Shown here in pieces: positions 1 through 5,678 of a stretch of 6,058 bases of DNA. The stretch is from JAADHY01 sp964428935 (GTDB taxonomy: Bacteria; Planctomycetota; Planctomycetia; Planctomycetales; Planctomycetaceae): NCBI GenBank assembly GCA_964428935.1, contig CAYSAG010000316.1, positions 1 through 6,058 on the forward strand. Reading direction: 5' to 3'. The notes below the pieces were generated by a model. It was not told the origin of the DNA, did not search any database, and saw only the letters and a list, made by a program, of their open reading frames with translations. Positions within the stretch are counted from its first letter, which is position 1; each line of letters opens with the position of its first letter. A program made the position numbers and the translations under genes.

Positions 1-108
1 CATCACCAGGATTGTCACGCACAAGACCAGCTCGGGCGCGAACAATCCCAGCGAGCGTCCCACTGTGTCGCGAATCAAACTGTCCAGTAAAGCATCAAAG
101 CTGGTCAT
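1..108 (-). CDS. nuoN: NADH-quinone oxidoreductase subunit N, N-terminal fragment (runs off the window)
   Basis: Only the first 36 codons are present, read from an ATG at 108-106 to the window edge. The peptide starts MTSFDALLDSLIRD and continues with a hydrophobic stretch containing LFAPELVLCVTILVM. An Ala-Pro-Glu-Leu leading into the first membrane helix is typical of NuoN starts, and nuoN is the gene expected directly after nuoM. NuoN is one of the three antiporter-like, proton-translocating subunits of complex I in the inner membrane. No Shine-Dalgarno sequence is visible before the ATG (the upstream bases read GACGCAGTCCC), so the start rests on the fit to the family. The gap to nuoM is 208 bases. 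The body of the gene is outside the window, so its integrity cannot be judged. Confidence 0.82.
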   Translation of the reverse strand, partial: MTSFDALLDSLIRDTVGRSLGLFAPELVLCVTILVM

Positions 109-188
109 GGGACTGCGTCACGTTGAGTTCGTGTTCTGAGACGAAGCCTTACGGTTTAGTCGCCACAGTGTTGCCGGCCAACGTTAAA

Positions 189-215
189 GGGCGGACTACA
201 AAAAACTCCACGCCC
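189..215 (-). repeat. Weak imperfect hairpin in the nuoM-nuoN gap
   Basis: On the message strand, GGGC (215-212) pairs with GCCC (192-189), and GGA (209-207) pairs with TCC (195-193). There is a two-base bulge on one side and an 11-base loop that contains six T residues. The stem is only seven pairs. No U-run follows it, so it is not a standard terminator, and transcription is expected to continue into nuoN. Function unknown; it may be chance. Confidence 0.3.
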
Positions 216-267
216 AAGTTCCTGATATCGAATGCTGCAGGCGCTTGGTTGACCACCTGAGGCTGCC

Positions 268-284
268 GCGACGACCGGTCGCGC
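268..284. repeat. Palindrome just downstream of nuoM
   Basis: CGACCGGTCG at 272-281 is a perfect 10-base palindrome. If the single A at 271 is left unpaired, the symmetry extends by GCG (268-270) against CGC (282-284). It lies about 33 bases after the nuoM stop codon. GACCGG (273-278) can pair instead with CCGGTC at 296-301, giving a competing hairpin with a 17-base loop. It could be a protein-binding dyad or an RNA processing or stability element. No T-run follows it on the message strand, so a terminator is unlikely. Confidence 0.45.
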
Positions 285-316
285 TTTCCGAGCTTCCGGT
301 CTTGCCCTAGGTACGC

Positions 317-1903
317 TCAAAACAGGGCAGCGGTCGCAGCCGACGCCATCGCCTGAGCCGCCTGGAAGCCGATATCCATCGAGTTCACGAGGTGCGAGAC
401 GGACGCACGCATCAGGCCGAACATGAATTCCGGATAGACGCCGAGCACGATCGCAAAAAACAGCAGGCTCGCCGCCACCAATGCCTCACGCGGCTTGATC
501 GGAGTCAAGGCCTCTGGATGAGGCCCCTTGTACTCGGGACCAAGGTAGACCCGCTGGATTGTCCACAAAATGTACCCGGCGGTCAAAATGACGCCGGAGG
601 CCGCAATCACGGCGATGACGCGATTGTAGTGCCACGCGCTCAGGACCACGAAAACCTCGCCGATGAACCCGCAAAGCCCGGGCAGTCCTAGGGCAGCGAA
701 AAAGATACCCACGGCCAACGCGCTGTACAGAGGCATTCGCCCGAACAAACCGCCGAATTTGTCAAGGTCACGGTGGTGGACTCGGTCATAGACCACGCCC
801 ACCAGGAAAAACATGCCGGCGGACGAGATGCCGTGGGCGAGCATCTGGAACATGGCACCGTTCATTCCCATCGCCCAGTAATCTCGGCCGACCGTCGCTC
901 CGCTCTCACCGATCTTCCAAACGGCCAATCCCAGGATGACGTAGCCCATGTGGCTGACCGAGCTATAGGCCACAAGGCGCTTGAAGTCAGTTTGAGCCAT
1001 CGCGGCGAAGGCACCGTAGATGATGCTGACCGCCCCGATGATCACCAAGGCATATGCGGCGTGCTGGGCGCCCGCAGGGCAAAGCGGAAACGCGATTCGA
1101 AGGATACCGTATCCACCCATCTTCAGCAGGATGCCGGCTAGGATCATGCTGATCGGAGTGGGAGCTTCGACGTGGGCGTCTGGCAACCACGTGTGGAATG
1201 GCACCGTCGGCACCTTGATGGCAAATCCAATGAACAACAGAACGAAAGCCGCGATTTGCATCGTCCGGCTGAATTGGAAATTGGGGACCTGGCCTTGCCC
1301 AATCGCGGCAAGATGAAGCAGGTCGAAGCTGGAGCCGCTGTTGAAGTAGAACATCAGCATGGCGACCAGCATCAGGACGCTGCCGAAAAGAGTGTACAAA
1401 AAGAATTTGATGGCTGCGTATTCCTTGCGAGGCCCGCCCCAGATGCCGATCAGGAAGTACATCGGCAGTAGCATGACCTCCCAGAAGACGTAGAACAGGA
1501 AAAAGTCCAGCGCGAGAAAGACGCCCAACATGCCGGTTTCAAGGAGCAAAAACAGAATCAAGTAGCCGCGGATGTACTTCGTGACGCTCCAGGAGGCCAG
1601 CATAGCCAGCATGCTGATGAAACTGGTCAAAAGTACCAGGGGCAAACTGATGCCGTCGACACCTAGTTGATAATAGACGTTCCAGTTCGGAATCCAGGGA
1701 ATCTTGCATTGGAGCTGCACTTGCGGCTGGGCGGGATCGAAATACATCCACAGTCCGACCGTCAACAGGAAGGTCACGACCGTCACGCCCAGCGAAAACC
1801 GACGCATGGGTTCCTCGGCTTTCGGGTTAAACGCCAACAGAGCCAGAGCTCCCAACGTCGGCAAGAAAATAATTGCGGACAGAAGGACTGCAGGGTTGAT
1901 CAT
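317..1903 (-). CDS. nuoM: NADH-quinone oxidoreductase subunit M (antiporter-like, proton-translocating)
   Basis: This 528-residue polytopic membrane protein is about the usual NuoM length (roughly 500). NuoM is one of the proton channels of the complex I membrane arm, between NuoL and NuoN in the structure. The TM5 motif FWEVMLLPMYFLIGIWGG carries the essential glutamate at E142. The TM7-8 region, from FIGFAIKVPTVPFHTWLPDA through EAPTPISMILAGILLKMGGYG, carries K230 and K261. SSVSHMGY gives H318, and the TM12 motif GFIGE gives E416, the acidic residue NuoM has where NuoL has lysine. These match the E. coli residues E144, K234, K265 and E407. The last ~28 residues are a short Ala-rich tail after the final helix. 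The ATG at 1903-1901 gives a normal NuoM N-terminus (MINPAVLLSAIIFLPTLGAL) and has a Shine-Dalgarno-like site upstream. No frameshift or missing key residue is seen. The HVEAPTPISM signature separates it from NuoL and NuoN. Confidence 0.97.
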   Translation of the reverse strand: MINPAVLLSAIIFLPTLGALALLAFNPKAEEPMRRFSLGVTVVTFLLTVGLWMYFDPAQPQVQLQCKIPWIPNWNVYYQLGVDGISLPLVLLTSFISMLAMLASWSVTKYIRGYLILFLLLETGMLGVFLALDFFLFYVFWEVMLLPMYFLIGIWGGPRKEYAAIKFFLYTLFGSVLMLVAMLMFYFNSGSSFDLLHLAAIGQGQVPNFQFSRTMQIAAFVLLFIGFAIKVPTVPFHTWLPDAHVEAPTPISMILAGILLKMGGYGILRIAFPLCPAGAQHAAYALVIIGAVSIIYGAFAAMAQTDFKRLVAYSSVSHMGYVILGLAVWKIGESGATVGRDYWAMGMNGAMFQMLAHGISSAGMFFLVGVVYDRVHHRDLDKFGGLFGRMPLYSALAVGIFFAALGLPGLCGFIGEVFVVLSAWHYNRVIAVIAASGVILTAGYILWTIQRVYLGPEYKGPHPEALTPIKPREALVAASLLFFAIVLGVYPEFMFGLMRASVSHLVNSMDIGFQAAQAMASAATAALF

Positions 1904-1915
1904 GGCTGTCTTTGT

Positions 1916-1922
1916 CCCCTCC
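1916..1922 (-). promoter_or_regulatory. Ribosome binding site of nuoM, long spacing
   Basis: The message strand reads GGAGGGG, an anti-16S-like purine run, 12 bases before the nuoM ATG (14 if GGAGG is counted as the core). This spacing is longer than the usual 5-9 bases, so the site may be inefficient. It still supports the start at 1903. Confidence 0.55.
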
Positions 1923-1980
1923 AGTGCTTTGACCCAAAAGTCCTGTGCCCCGTGGCGGGACGTCGTCGGTAGAGTTTAGG

Positions 1981-2010
1981 CGGACAGGGCTACCTCATTC
2001 AGACTGTCCG
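1981..2010. repeat. Inverted repeat in the nuoL-nuoM gap
   Basis: CGGACAG (1981-1987) and CTGTCCG (2004-2010) are exact inverted repeats separated by 16 bases. They lie in the 232-base gap between nuoL and nuoM. The loop is large and no T-run follows on the message strand, so it is not a clear terminator. Nothing else recognisable lies in this gap apart from the nuoM ribosome binding site. A factor-binding or RNA stability role is possible, but 7-base arms can arise by chance. Confidence 0.4.
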
Positions 2011-2135
2011 ATCATCTTGTTCCTGCTTCTCCGTCTGGCAAGCCCGCTCGACCAGCCTCCCTTACTTGCTCCGAATCGAGTCGATCCGGTGGTCAAGCGG
2101 TACCTCGCACAACTTCCACCCATGAACTCGCAACG

Positions 2136-4508
2136 CTACTTCGGGAAGAAGATGTACAGCATCACGAACAGCGTGACGACGCTGACCGCGATGAACAGGA
2201 CGTATTGCCGAAGCCGTCCCGTTTGCAACAATCGCAGGGTGGCTCCGCATTCGTGGATCACGTCTGCAATCAGGTTGACGGCACCGTCGACAACGCCCTC
2301 GTCGAAAAGTCGGTCCAGTCGAGAGGTTGTCACGCCCAGACTGCACACAAAGTGCAGGAAGCCGTCCAGAACGTAGCGGTCGATCTTGGCGACAAACCTT
2401 GCCACAACGTGGACCGGCCGAACAAACAGAGCGTCGTATAGCTCGTCGAAATACCACTTGTTGACCAAGAACGAGTGGACTCCGCTGATCTGCTTTCGGA
2501 TCTCCTCGGGATCGATGAGCGGGCGACAATAGAGGAAATATGCCAGCAACGTGCCGACGACGGCTGCTAGGAGTGCCTGGGCGCCTGCTGCCGCGTGCGC
2601 GGAATGAGCCATTTCATGACTTGGCAGCGTGACCGAAACTGCGTGCCCGGCCGAGGCGACTCCCTCCGCCAAACCCACCGGTTCGCTTTGTAAGAGGAGG
2701 CGATAGAGCGGTCCTTCTTGGCCGCCCGCAGCGACAAACATGGCAAAGAAGGCCAGGACGACCAGAGGACCGGTCATGACCCAAGGAGTTTCGTGGACAT
2801 GCTCGTAAAGTTCTTCATCGCGGGGTGGTCCGGTAAACGTCGAGAACCAGAGTCGGAACATGTAGAAAGCGGTCAAGCCCGCCGTGATGAGCGGGACGAC
2901 GAACAGCAACACATGTGATCCATTTTGCTGGGTGTAGGCCAAAGCCGAAGCCATGATCGCGTCTTTGGAATAGTAACCGGAAAAGGCGATCAAGCCGGGT
3001 ATCGCGAGTCCCGAAATGGCGATCGTGGCAATCAAGAAGGTCAATCCGGTGATGGGCATCTTCTTCAGCAGTCCGCCCATCCGCCGCATGTCCTGCTCGT
3101 GGTGGCACGCAATGATGACGCTGCCCGACCCAAGAAACAGCAACGACTTGAAGAACGCATGGGTGATGAGGTGGAACAGGCCGGCTGCCCAACCAGCCAC
3201 CCCGATTCCCAGCATCATGTATCCCAACTGACTGATAGTCGAATAGGCGAGCACGCGCTTGATGTCCGTCGCTACGACAGCAATCGTGGCCGCCAAGAAC
3301 AGTGTAATGCAGCCCACGTACGCAATGGTTAGCAACACCTCCGGCGTGAACATGGGGAAGAAGCGTCCGGCCAAATAGACGCCGGCCGCAACCATTGTGG
3401 CGGAGTGCACCAGGGCTGAAACGGGTGTGGGGCCTTCCATCGCGTCAGGCAACCACGTCTGCAGCGGAAACTGGGCGCTCTTGCCGACACAGCCGGCAAA
3501 TACGCCCAATCCGGCCGCGACCAAGAGCCAGTACGGAACGGTAGTGGGTCCCCCGGTCGACGCCTTCTCAGCCAAGCGGCGTCCGTCCACGTCACGCAGG
3601 TAGACCACGCCGTTCTCTTCGTCGATTTCCCCTGCTTTCGGCTGCCCCTCGCTGCCGCGCAGCATCTGGAAAAGTCCGGGCTTGAGTGGTCCTCCATCTG
3701 CAGGCTGGTAGTTTGCAAACCGGAAGGTTCCAAACGATGACCAAATGATCATCAAACCAACGATAAAGCCGAAATCGCCCACTCGGTTGACGATGAACGC
3801 CTTGTTCGCCGCTGTGCTGGCGGAGTGTCGCTCCACGTAAAAGCCGATCAGCAAGTAGCTGCAAATGCCGACCAGCTCCCAGAAGACGAACACCATGAAG
3901 ATGTTGCCGGCCAGCACCAGGCCCAGCATGGAAAAGCTGAACAGCGAGAAGTAGGCGAAAAACAGGTAAAACCGGCCGGGCCGGTGAAGGTGACTTCCGT
4001 TGGGAGTGTGAACCAAGTGGTCCACGTGGTCGTCGGTTAGCTCATCGGACATGTAGCCGACTGCGAAGATGTGAATGCACAGAGCGACGAGTGTGACCAT
4101 GGTGAACATCACCAAGGTCAGGCTGTCGATGTAATAGTCGATCGAGATTTCCAGGTCGCCGAAGCGCGCCAGGCAGTAAATGGTCCCGGCCAGTGGGAGT
4201 TGGACGTGCGCAGAGCCGCTCGTTGGGGCGTCGTGCGTTCTTGGGGCGCCGGCTTCCTGGTGCTCGGTACTGGCGACGTGGTGGGCATTCCCTTCGCTGG
4301 CAAGAATCGTGCTCCAGTCAATCCCCATGGCCAAGGCAGTTGCGCTGAGCACGAAGCCGGTTCCGATGCAGAAAATGGCCAGTCCGGCGGCGGCCTTGCT
4401 GCGTCGGTTTTTCTGCCAGTATTTCGCAACGACCTCGACCGCGAACCCCAGCAATGGGAGCAGCCAGGCAGCGATCAGAAGTTTCGGAATCAGGGTTTCA
4501 GCAGTCAT
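2136..4508 (-). CDS. nuoL: NADH-quinone oxidoreductase subunit L (distal antiporter-like subunit) with enlarged loops
   Basis: At 790 residues this is much longer than E. coli NuoL (about 613). NuoL is the distal proton-pumping subunit and carries the long lateral helix along the membrane arm. TM5 has FWELVGICSYLLIGFY with E211. NRVGDFGF gives D245. The TM7 region GKSAQFPLQTWLPDAMEGPT has K343, followed by HSATMVAAG. The TM12 motif FSGYYSKD has K515, matching E. coli K399. QDMRRMGGL at about 472-480 is also typical. The C-terminal part (about 680-760, starting NKWYFDELYDALFVRP) fits the lateral helix, and the last hydrophobic segment (about 769-788) fits TM16. The extra length lies in hydrophilic insertions: His-rich at about 74-105 and 155-178, acidic at about 264-323, and a region at about 600-640. 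The ATG at 4508-4506 gives a good N-terminal helix. The upstream bases GGAACTCCGGGGCA hold no convincing Shine-Dalgarno. A Na+/H+ antiporter (Mrp) protein is unlikely, given the operon and the full NuoL C-terminus. Confidence 0.97.
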   Translation of the reverse strand: MTAETLIPKLLIAAWLLPLLGFAVEVVAKYWQKNRRSKAAAGLAIFCIGTGFVLSATALAMGIDWSTILASEGNAHHVASTEHQEAGAPRTHDAPTSGSAHVQLPLAGTIYCLARFGDLEISIDYYIDSLTLVMFTMVTLVALCIHIFAVGYMSDELTDDHVDHLVHTPNGSHLHRPGRFYLFFAYFSLFSFSMLGLVLAGNIFMVFVFWELVGICSYLLIGFYVERHSASTAANKAFIVNRVGDFGFIVGLMIIWSSFGTFRFANYQPADGGPLKPGLFQMLRGSEGQPKAGEIDEENGVVYLRDVDGRRLAEKASTGGPTTVPYWLLVAAGLGVFAGCVGKSAQFPLQTWLPDAMEGPTPVSALVHSATMVAAGVYLAGRFFPMFTPEVLLTIAYVGCITLFLAATIAVVATDIKRVLAYSTISQLGYMMLGIGVAGWAAGLFHLITHAFFKSLLFLGSGSVIIACHHEQDMRRMGGLLKKMPITGLTFLIATIAISGLAIPGLIAFSGYYSKDAIMASALAYTQQNGSHVLLFVVPLITAGLTAFYMFRLWFSTFTGPPRDEELYEHVHETPWVMTGPLVVLAFFAMFVAAGGQEGPLYRLLLQSEPVGLAEGVASAGHAVSVTLPSHEMAHSAHAAAGAQALLAAVVGTLLAYFLYCRPLIDPEEIRKQISGVHSFLVNKWYFDELYDALFVRPVHVVARFVAKIDRYVLDGFLHFVCSLGVTTSRLDRLFDEGVVDGAVNLIADVIHECGATLRLLQTGRLRQYVLFIAVSVVTLFVMLYIFFPK

Positions 4509-4538
4509 TGCCCCGGAGTTCCAAACCGTCTGCTTGGG

Positions 4539-4558
4539 AACGCCCTTTCGGGCTTGTT
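4539..4558 (-). repeat. GNRA-capped hairpin in the nuoK-nuoL gap
   Basis: The message strand reads GCCCGAAAGGGC (4553-4542): a four-pair GC stem closed by a GAAA tetraloop, a stable RNA motif. AAC (4558-4556) and GTT (4541-4539) can add three outer pairs across a two-base bulge. It sits about 30 bases before the nuoL ATG, which has no good Shine-Dalgarno. A small role in nuoL translation or mRNA stability is possible but unproven. No U-run follows, so it is not a terminator. Confidence 0.4.
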
Positions 4559-4595
4559 GCCAGCGTCTGACTTCGTTTAATCATTTCGACGTCGC

Positions 4596-4907
4596 TCAAC
4601 CGCGCAAGTCGTCACCGCGGTCGACGTCGATGGTCTCAAATGCGTTGTAGTAGCTTAACGCAATGGCCAGAGCCATGGCTGCCTCGGCCGCCGCGAGGAC
4701 AATCACAAACAACGCCATGGCCTGTCCGTCCAGTCCCAGCGGGGTAAAGTGCGAAAAGGCCACCAAATTGACGTTCGCGCCGTTCAACACCAGCTCGACG
4801 CCCATCAGCACGCCGATGCCGTTTCGTTTGGTCGCCATGCACACGACGCCGCACACAAACAGCACGGCGCCCACTAACAAGTACGCATTCAACCCCGCTC
4901 CGGACAT
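4596..4907 (-). CDS. nuoK: NADH-quinone oxidoreductase subunit K
   Basis: This 103-residue protein is the normal NuoK length (about 100) and forms three membrane helices, roughly residues 7-25, 31-51 and 62-86. NuoK sits between NuoJ and NuoN and provides two membrane glutamates of the hydrophilic axis that couples quinone reduction to proton pumping. Both are present: E38 in LMGVELVLNGANVN and E75 in VLAAAEAAMALA, equivalent to E. coli E36 and E72. NLVAFSHF is a further family signature. The final residues (YNAFETIDVDRGDDLRG) form a charged cytoplasmic or surface tail. The ATG at 4907-4905 is set by a strong Shine-Dalgarno nine bases upstream. The gene is separated from nuoJ by 150 bases and from nuoL by 87, whereas nuoK often overlaps its neighbours in other bacteria. 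Confidence 0.97.
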   Translation of the reverse strand: MSGAGLNAYLLVGAVLFVCGVVCMATKRNGIGVLMGVELVLNGANVNLVAFSHFTPLGLDGQAMALFVIVLAAAEAAMALAIALSYYNAFETIDVDRGDDLRG

Positions 4908-4916
4908 TTCTTGCCG

Positions 4917-4922
4917 CTCCTC
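4917..4922 (-). promoter_or_regulatory. Ribosome binding site of nuoK
   Basis: GAGGAG on the message strand lies nine bases before the nuoK ATG. It is the clearest Shine-Dalgarno in the window that lies outside a coding frame, and it fixes the nuoK start at 4907. Confidence 0.75.
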
Positions 4923-4980
4923 GCGGAAGCTTTTTCTTGTTCCGTTTCCCGGTGCCGACTGACACCCAAAGAAGACACAG

Positions 4981-5015
4981 AGCTCCGAGCCATGCAGGGT
5001 CCGCTCGACGGAGCT
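4981..5015. repeat. Bulged hairpin in the nuoJ-nuoK gap
   Basis: AGCTCCG (4981-4987) pairs with CGGAGCT (5009-5015). The stem continues with AGC (4988-4990) against GCT (5003-5005), leaving CGA (5006-5008) as a three-base bulge and a 12-base loop. That gives ten pairs, the longest stem I find in the window. On the message strand it lies about 40 bases after the nuoJ stop and about 60 bases before the nuoK Shine-Dalgarno. The following bases are pyrimidine-rich (CTGTGTCTTCTTT) but not a true U-run, so it could be a weak attenuator, an RNase barrier or a processing site. No function is proven. Confidence 0.5.
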
Positions 5016-5057
5016 TTCCCAGGCATCTTTGCTGCCAATTCTGAGCCGACCGGGCGT

Positions 5058-5678
5058 TTACGACTCGCCCGGCCGCTCGTGCGTTGCTTTTCGCCGCTTG
5101 CTTCGAGCCAAGTAAGTGGCGCCAATCAAGACCACGAGCAGGTGGACCGAGACGATTTCGAACGGCAACAAGTACCCCGTGCTCAACTGGTTCTGTTGCC
5201 CTTGCAAGTCTTTGTCTGGCCGCAGCCCCAGCAGCGCCAAACCAATTGGGCGAACTGTGTTGCCCTGTTGCCGCGGATTGAAGGCCGACTTCGCTGAAGG
5301 CGGAACGGCTCCTTGTCGTTTGGCCAAGCTCGTCCAGTTGACCCCCAGGAGTGTGCCGACCGTCGTAAAGAGCAGAGCCGTCCCGACCAGTCCGCCCAGC
5401 AACAGTTCGCGGAGCGACGACTGAATCTTCAGGTAGGGACCGCTGGCCGTTAGCATCACACCGAAAATCAGCAGCACGAGCGTGCCGCCCACGTAGACCA
5501 GCAACTGCGTTGCGCCGACGAAATCCGCCTCCAGCAAGAAGAACAGGCCAGCCGTCGACGCGAGGGAAACGATCAGCCAGAACGCCATTCGAACGACGTT
5601 CTGGACAACGACCACCGCGACGGCTCCGCAACAAGCCGCCACCGCCAGTATTACGAATAGCAACTGTTCGCCGGTCAT
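5058..5678 (-). CDS. nuoJ: NADH-quinone oxidoreductase subunit J
   Basis: This 206-residue membrane protein is slightly longer than E. coli NuoJ (about 184). It has five predicted helices at about residues 5-25, 31-50, 54-76, 89-112 and 168-191. NuoJ lies next to the quinone-binding subunit NuoH, and its third helix contains the bend that takes part in coupling. The signature is visible: D52, then ATQLLVYVGGTLVLLIFGVM with Y62-V63-G64. The last helix has the conserved LPFE motif with E174. The stretch at about 116-165 between helices 4 and 5 is hydrophilic and low in complexity, and contains VRPIGLALLG, a trace of the usual loop. The C-terminus is basic, then charged (ARSKRRKATHERPGES). The ATG at 5678-5676 overlaps the stop of the upstream frame as ATGA and has a GAGGGAG Shine-Dalgarno seven bases upstream, pointing to translational coupling. 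Confidence 0.96.
   Translation of the reverse strand: MTGEQLLFVILAVAACCGAVAVVVVQNVVRMAFWLIVSLASTAGLFFLLEADFVGATQLLVYVGGTLVLLIFGVMLTASGPYLKIQSSLRELLLGGLVGTALLFTTVGTLLGVNWTSLAKRQGAVPPSAKSAFNPRQQGNTVRPIGLALLGLRPDKDLQGQQNQLSTGYLLPFEIVSVHLLVVLIGATYLARSKRRKATHERPGES

Noticed and set aside
12..260. Plus-strand frame of 82 codons opposite the nuoN start and the gap
   Set aside because: It overlaps the nuoN N-terminus on the other strand, has no ribosome binding site, and its product has no recognisable features.
1995..2123. Possible 42-residue minus-strand gene in the nuoL-nuoM gap, starting at the ATG at 2123-2121
   Set aside because: The peptide is Arg/Ser/Gly-rich with no hydrophobic core or family resemblance, and no Shine-Dalgarno precedes it. 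It is likely chance.
2062..2529. Minus-strand frame of 155 codons over the 3' end of nuoL
   Set aside because: It is out of frame with the clear lateral-helix and TM16 sequence of NuoL. Its Arg-rich translation marks it as a shadow.
2136..4508. NuoL and NuoM as Mrp-type Na+/H+ antiporter subunits
   Set aside because: The two families are related, but nuoJ, nuoK and nuoN lie in the same order, and NuoL has the lateral helix and TM16 extension of complex I.
4071..4580. Plus-strand frame of 169 codons opposite the nuoL start
   Set aside because: It lies antisense to conserved nuoL codons. The peptide has no recognisable domain and its composition is that of a complementary-strand shadow.
4981..5015. 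Rho-independent terminator after nuoJ
   Set aside because: The stem is not followed by a U-run, and nuoK-nuoN must be co-expressed with nuoJ. A partial attenuator role is kept only as a hypothesis.
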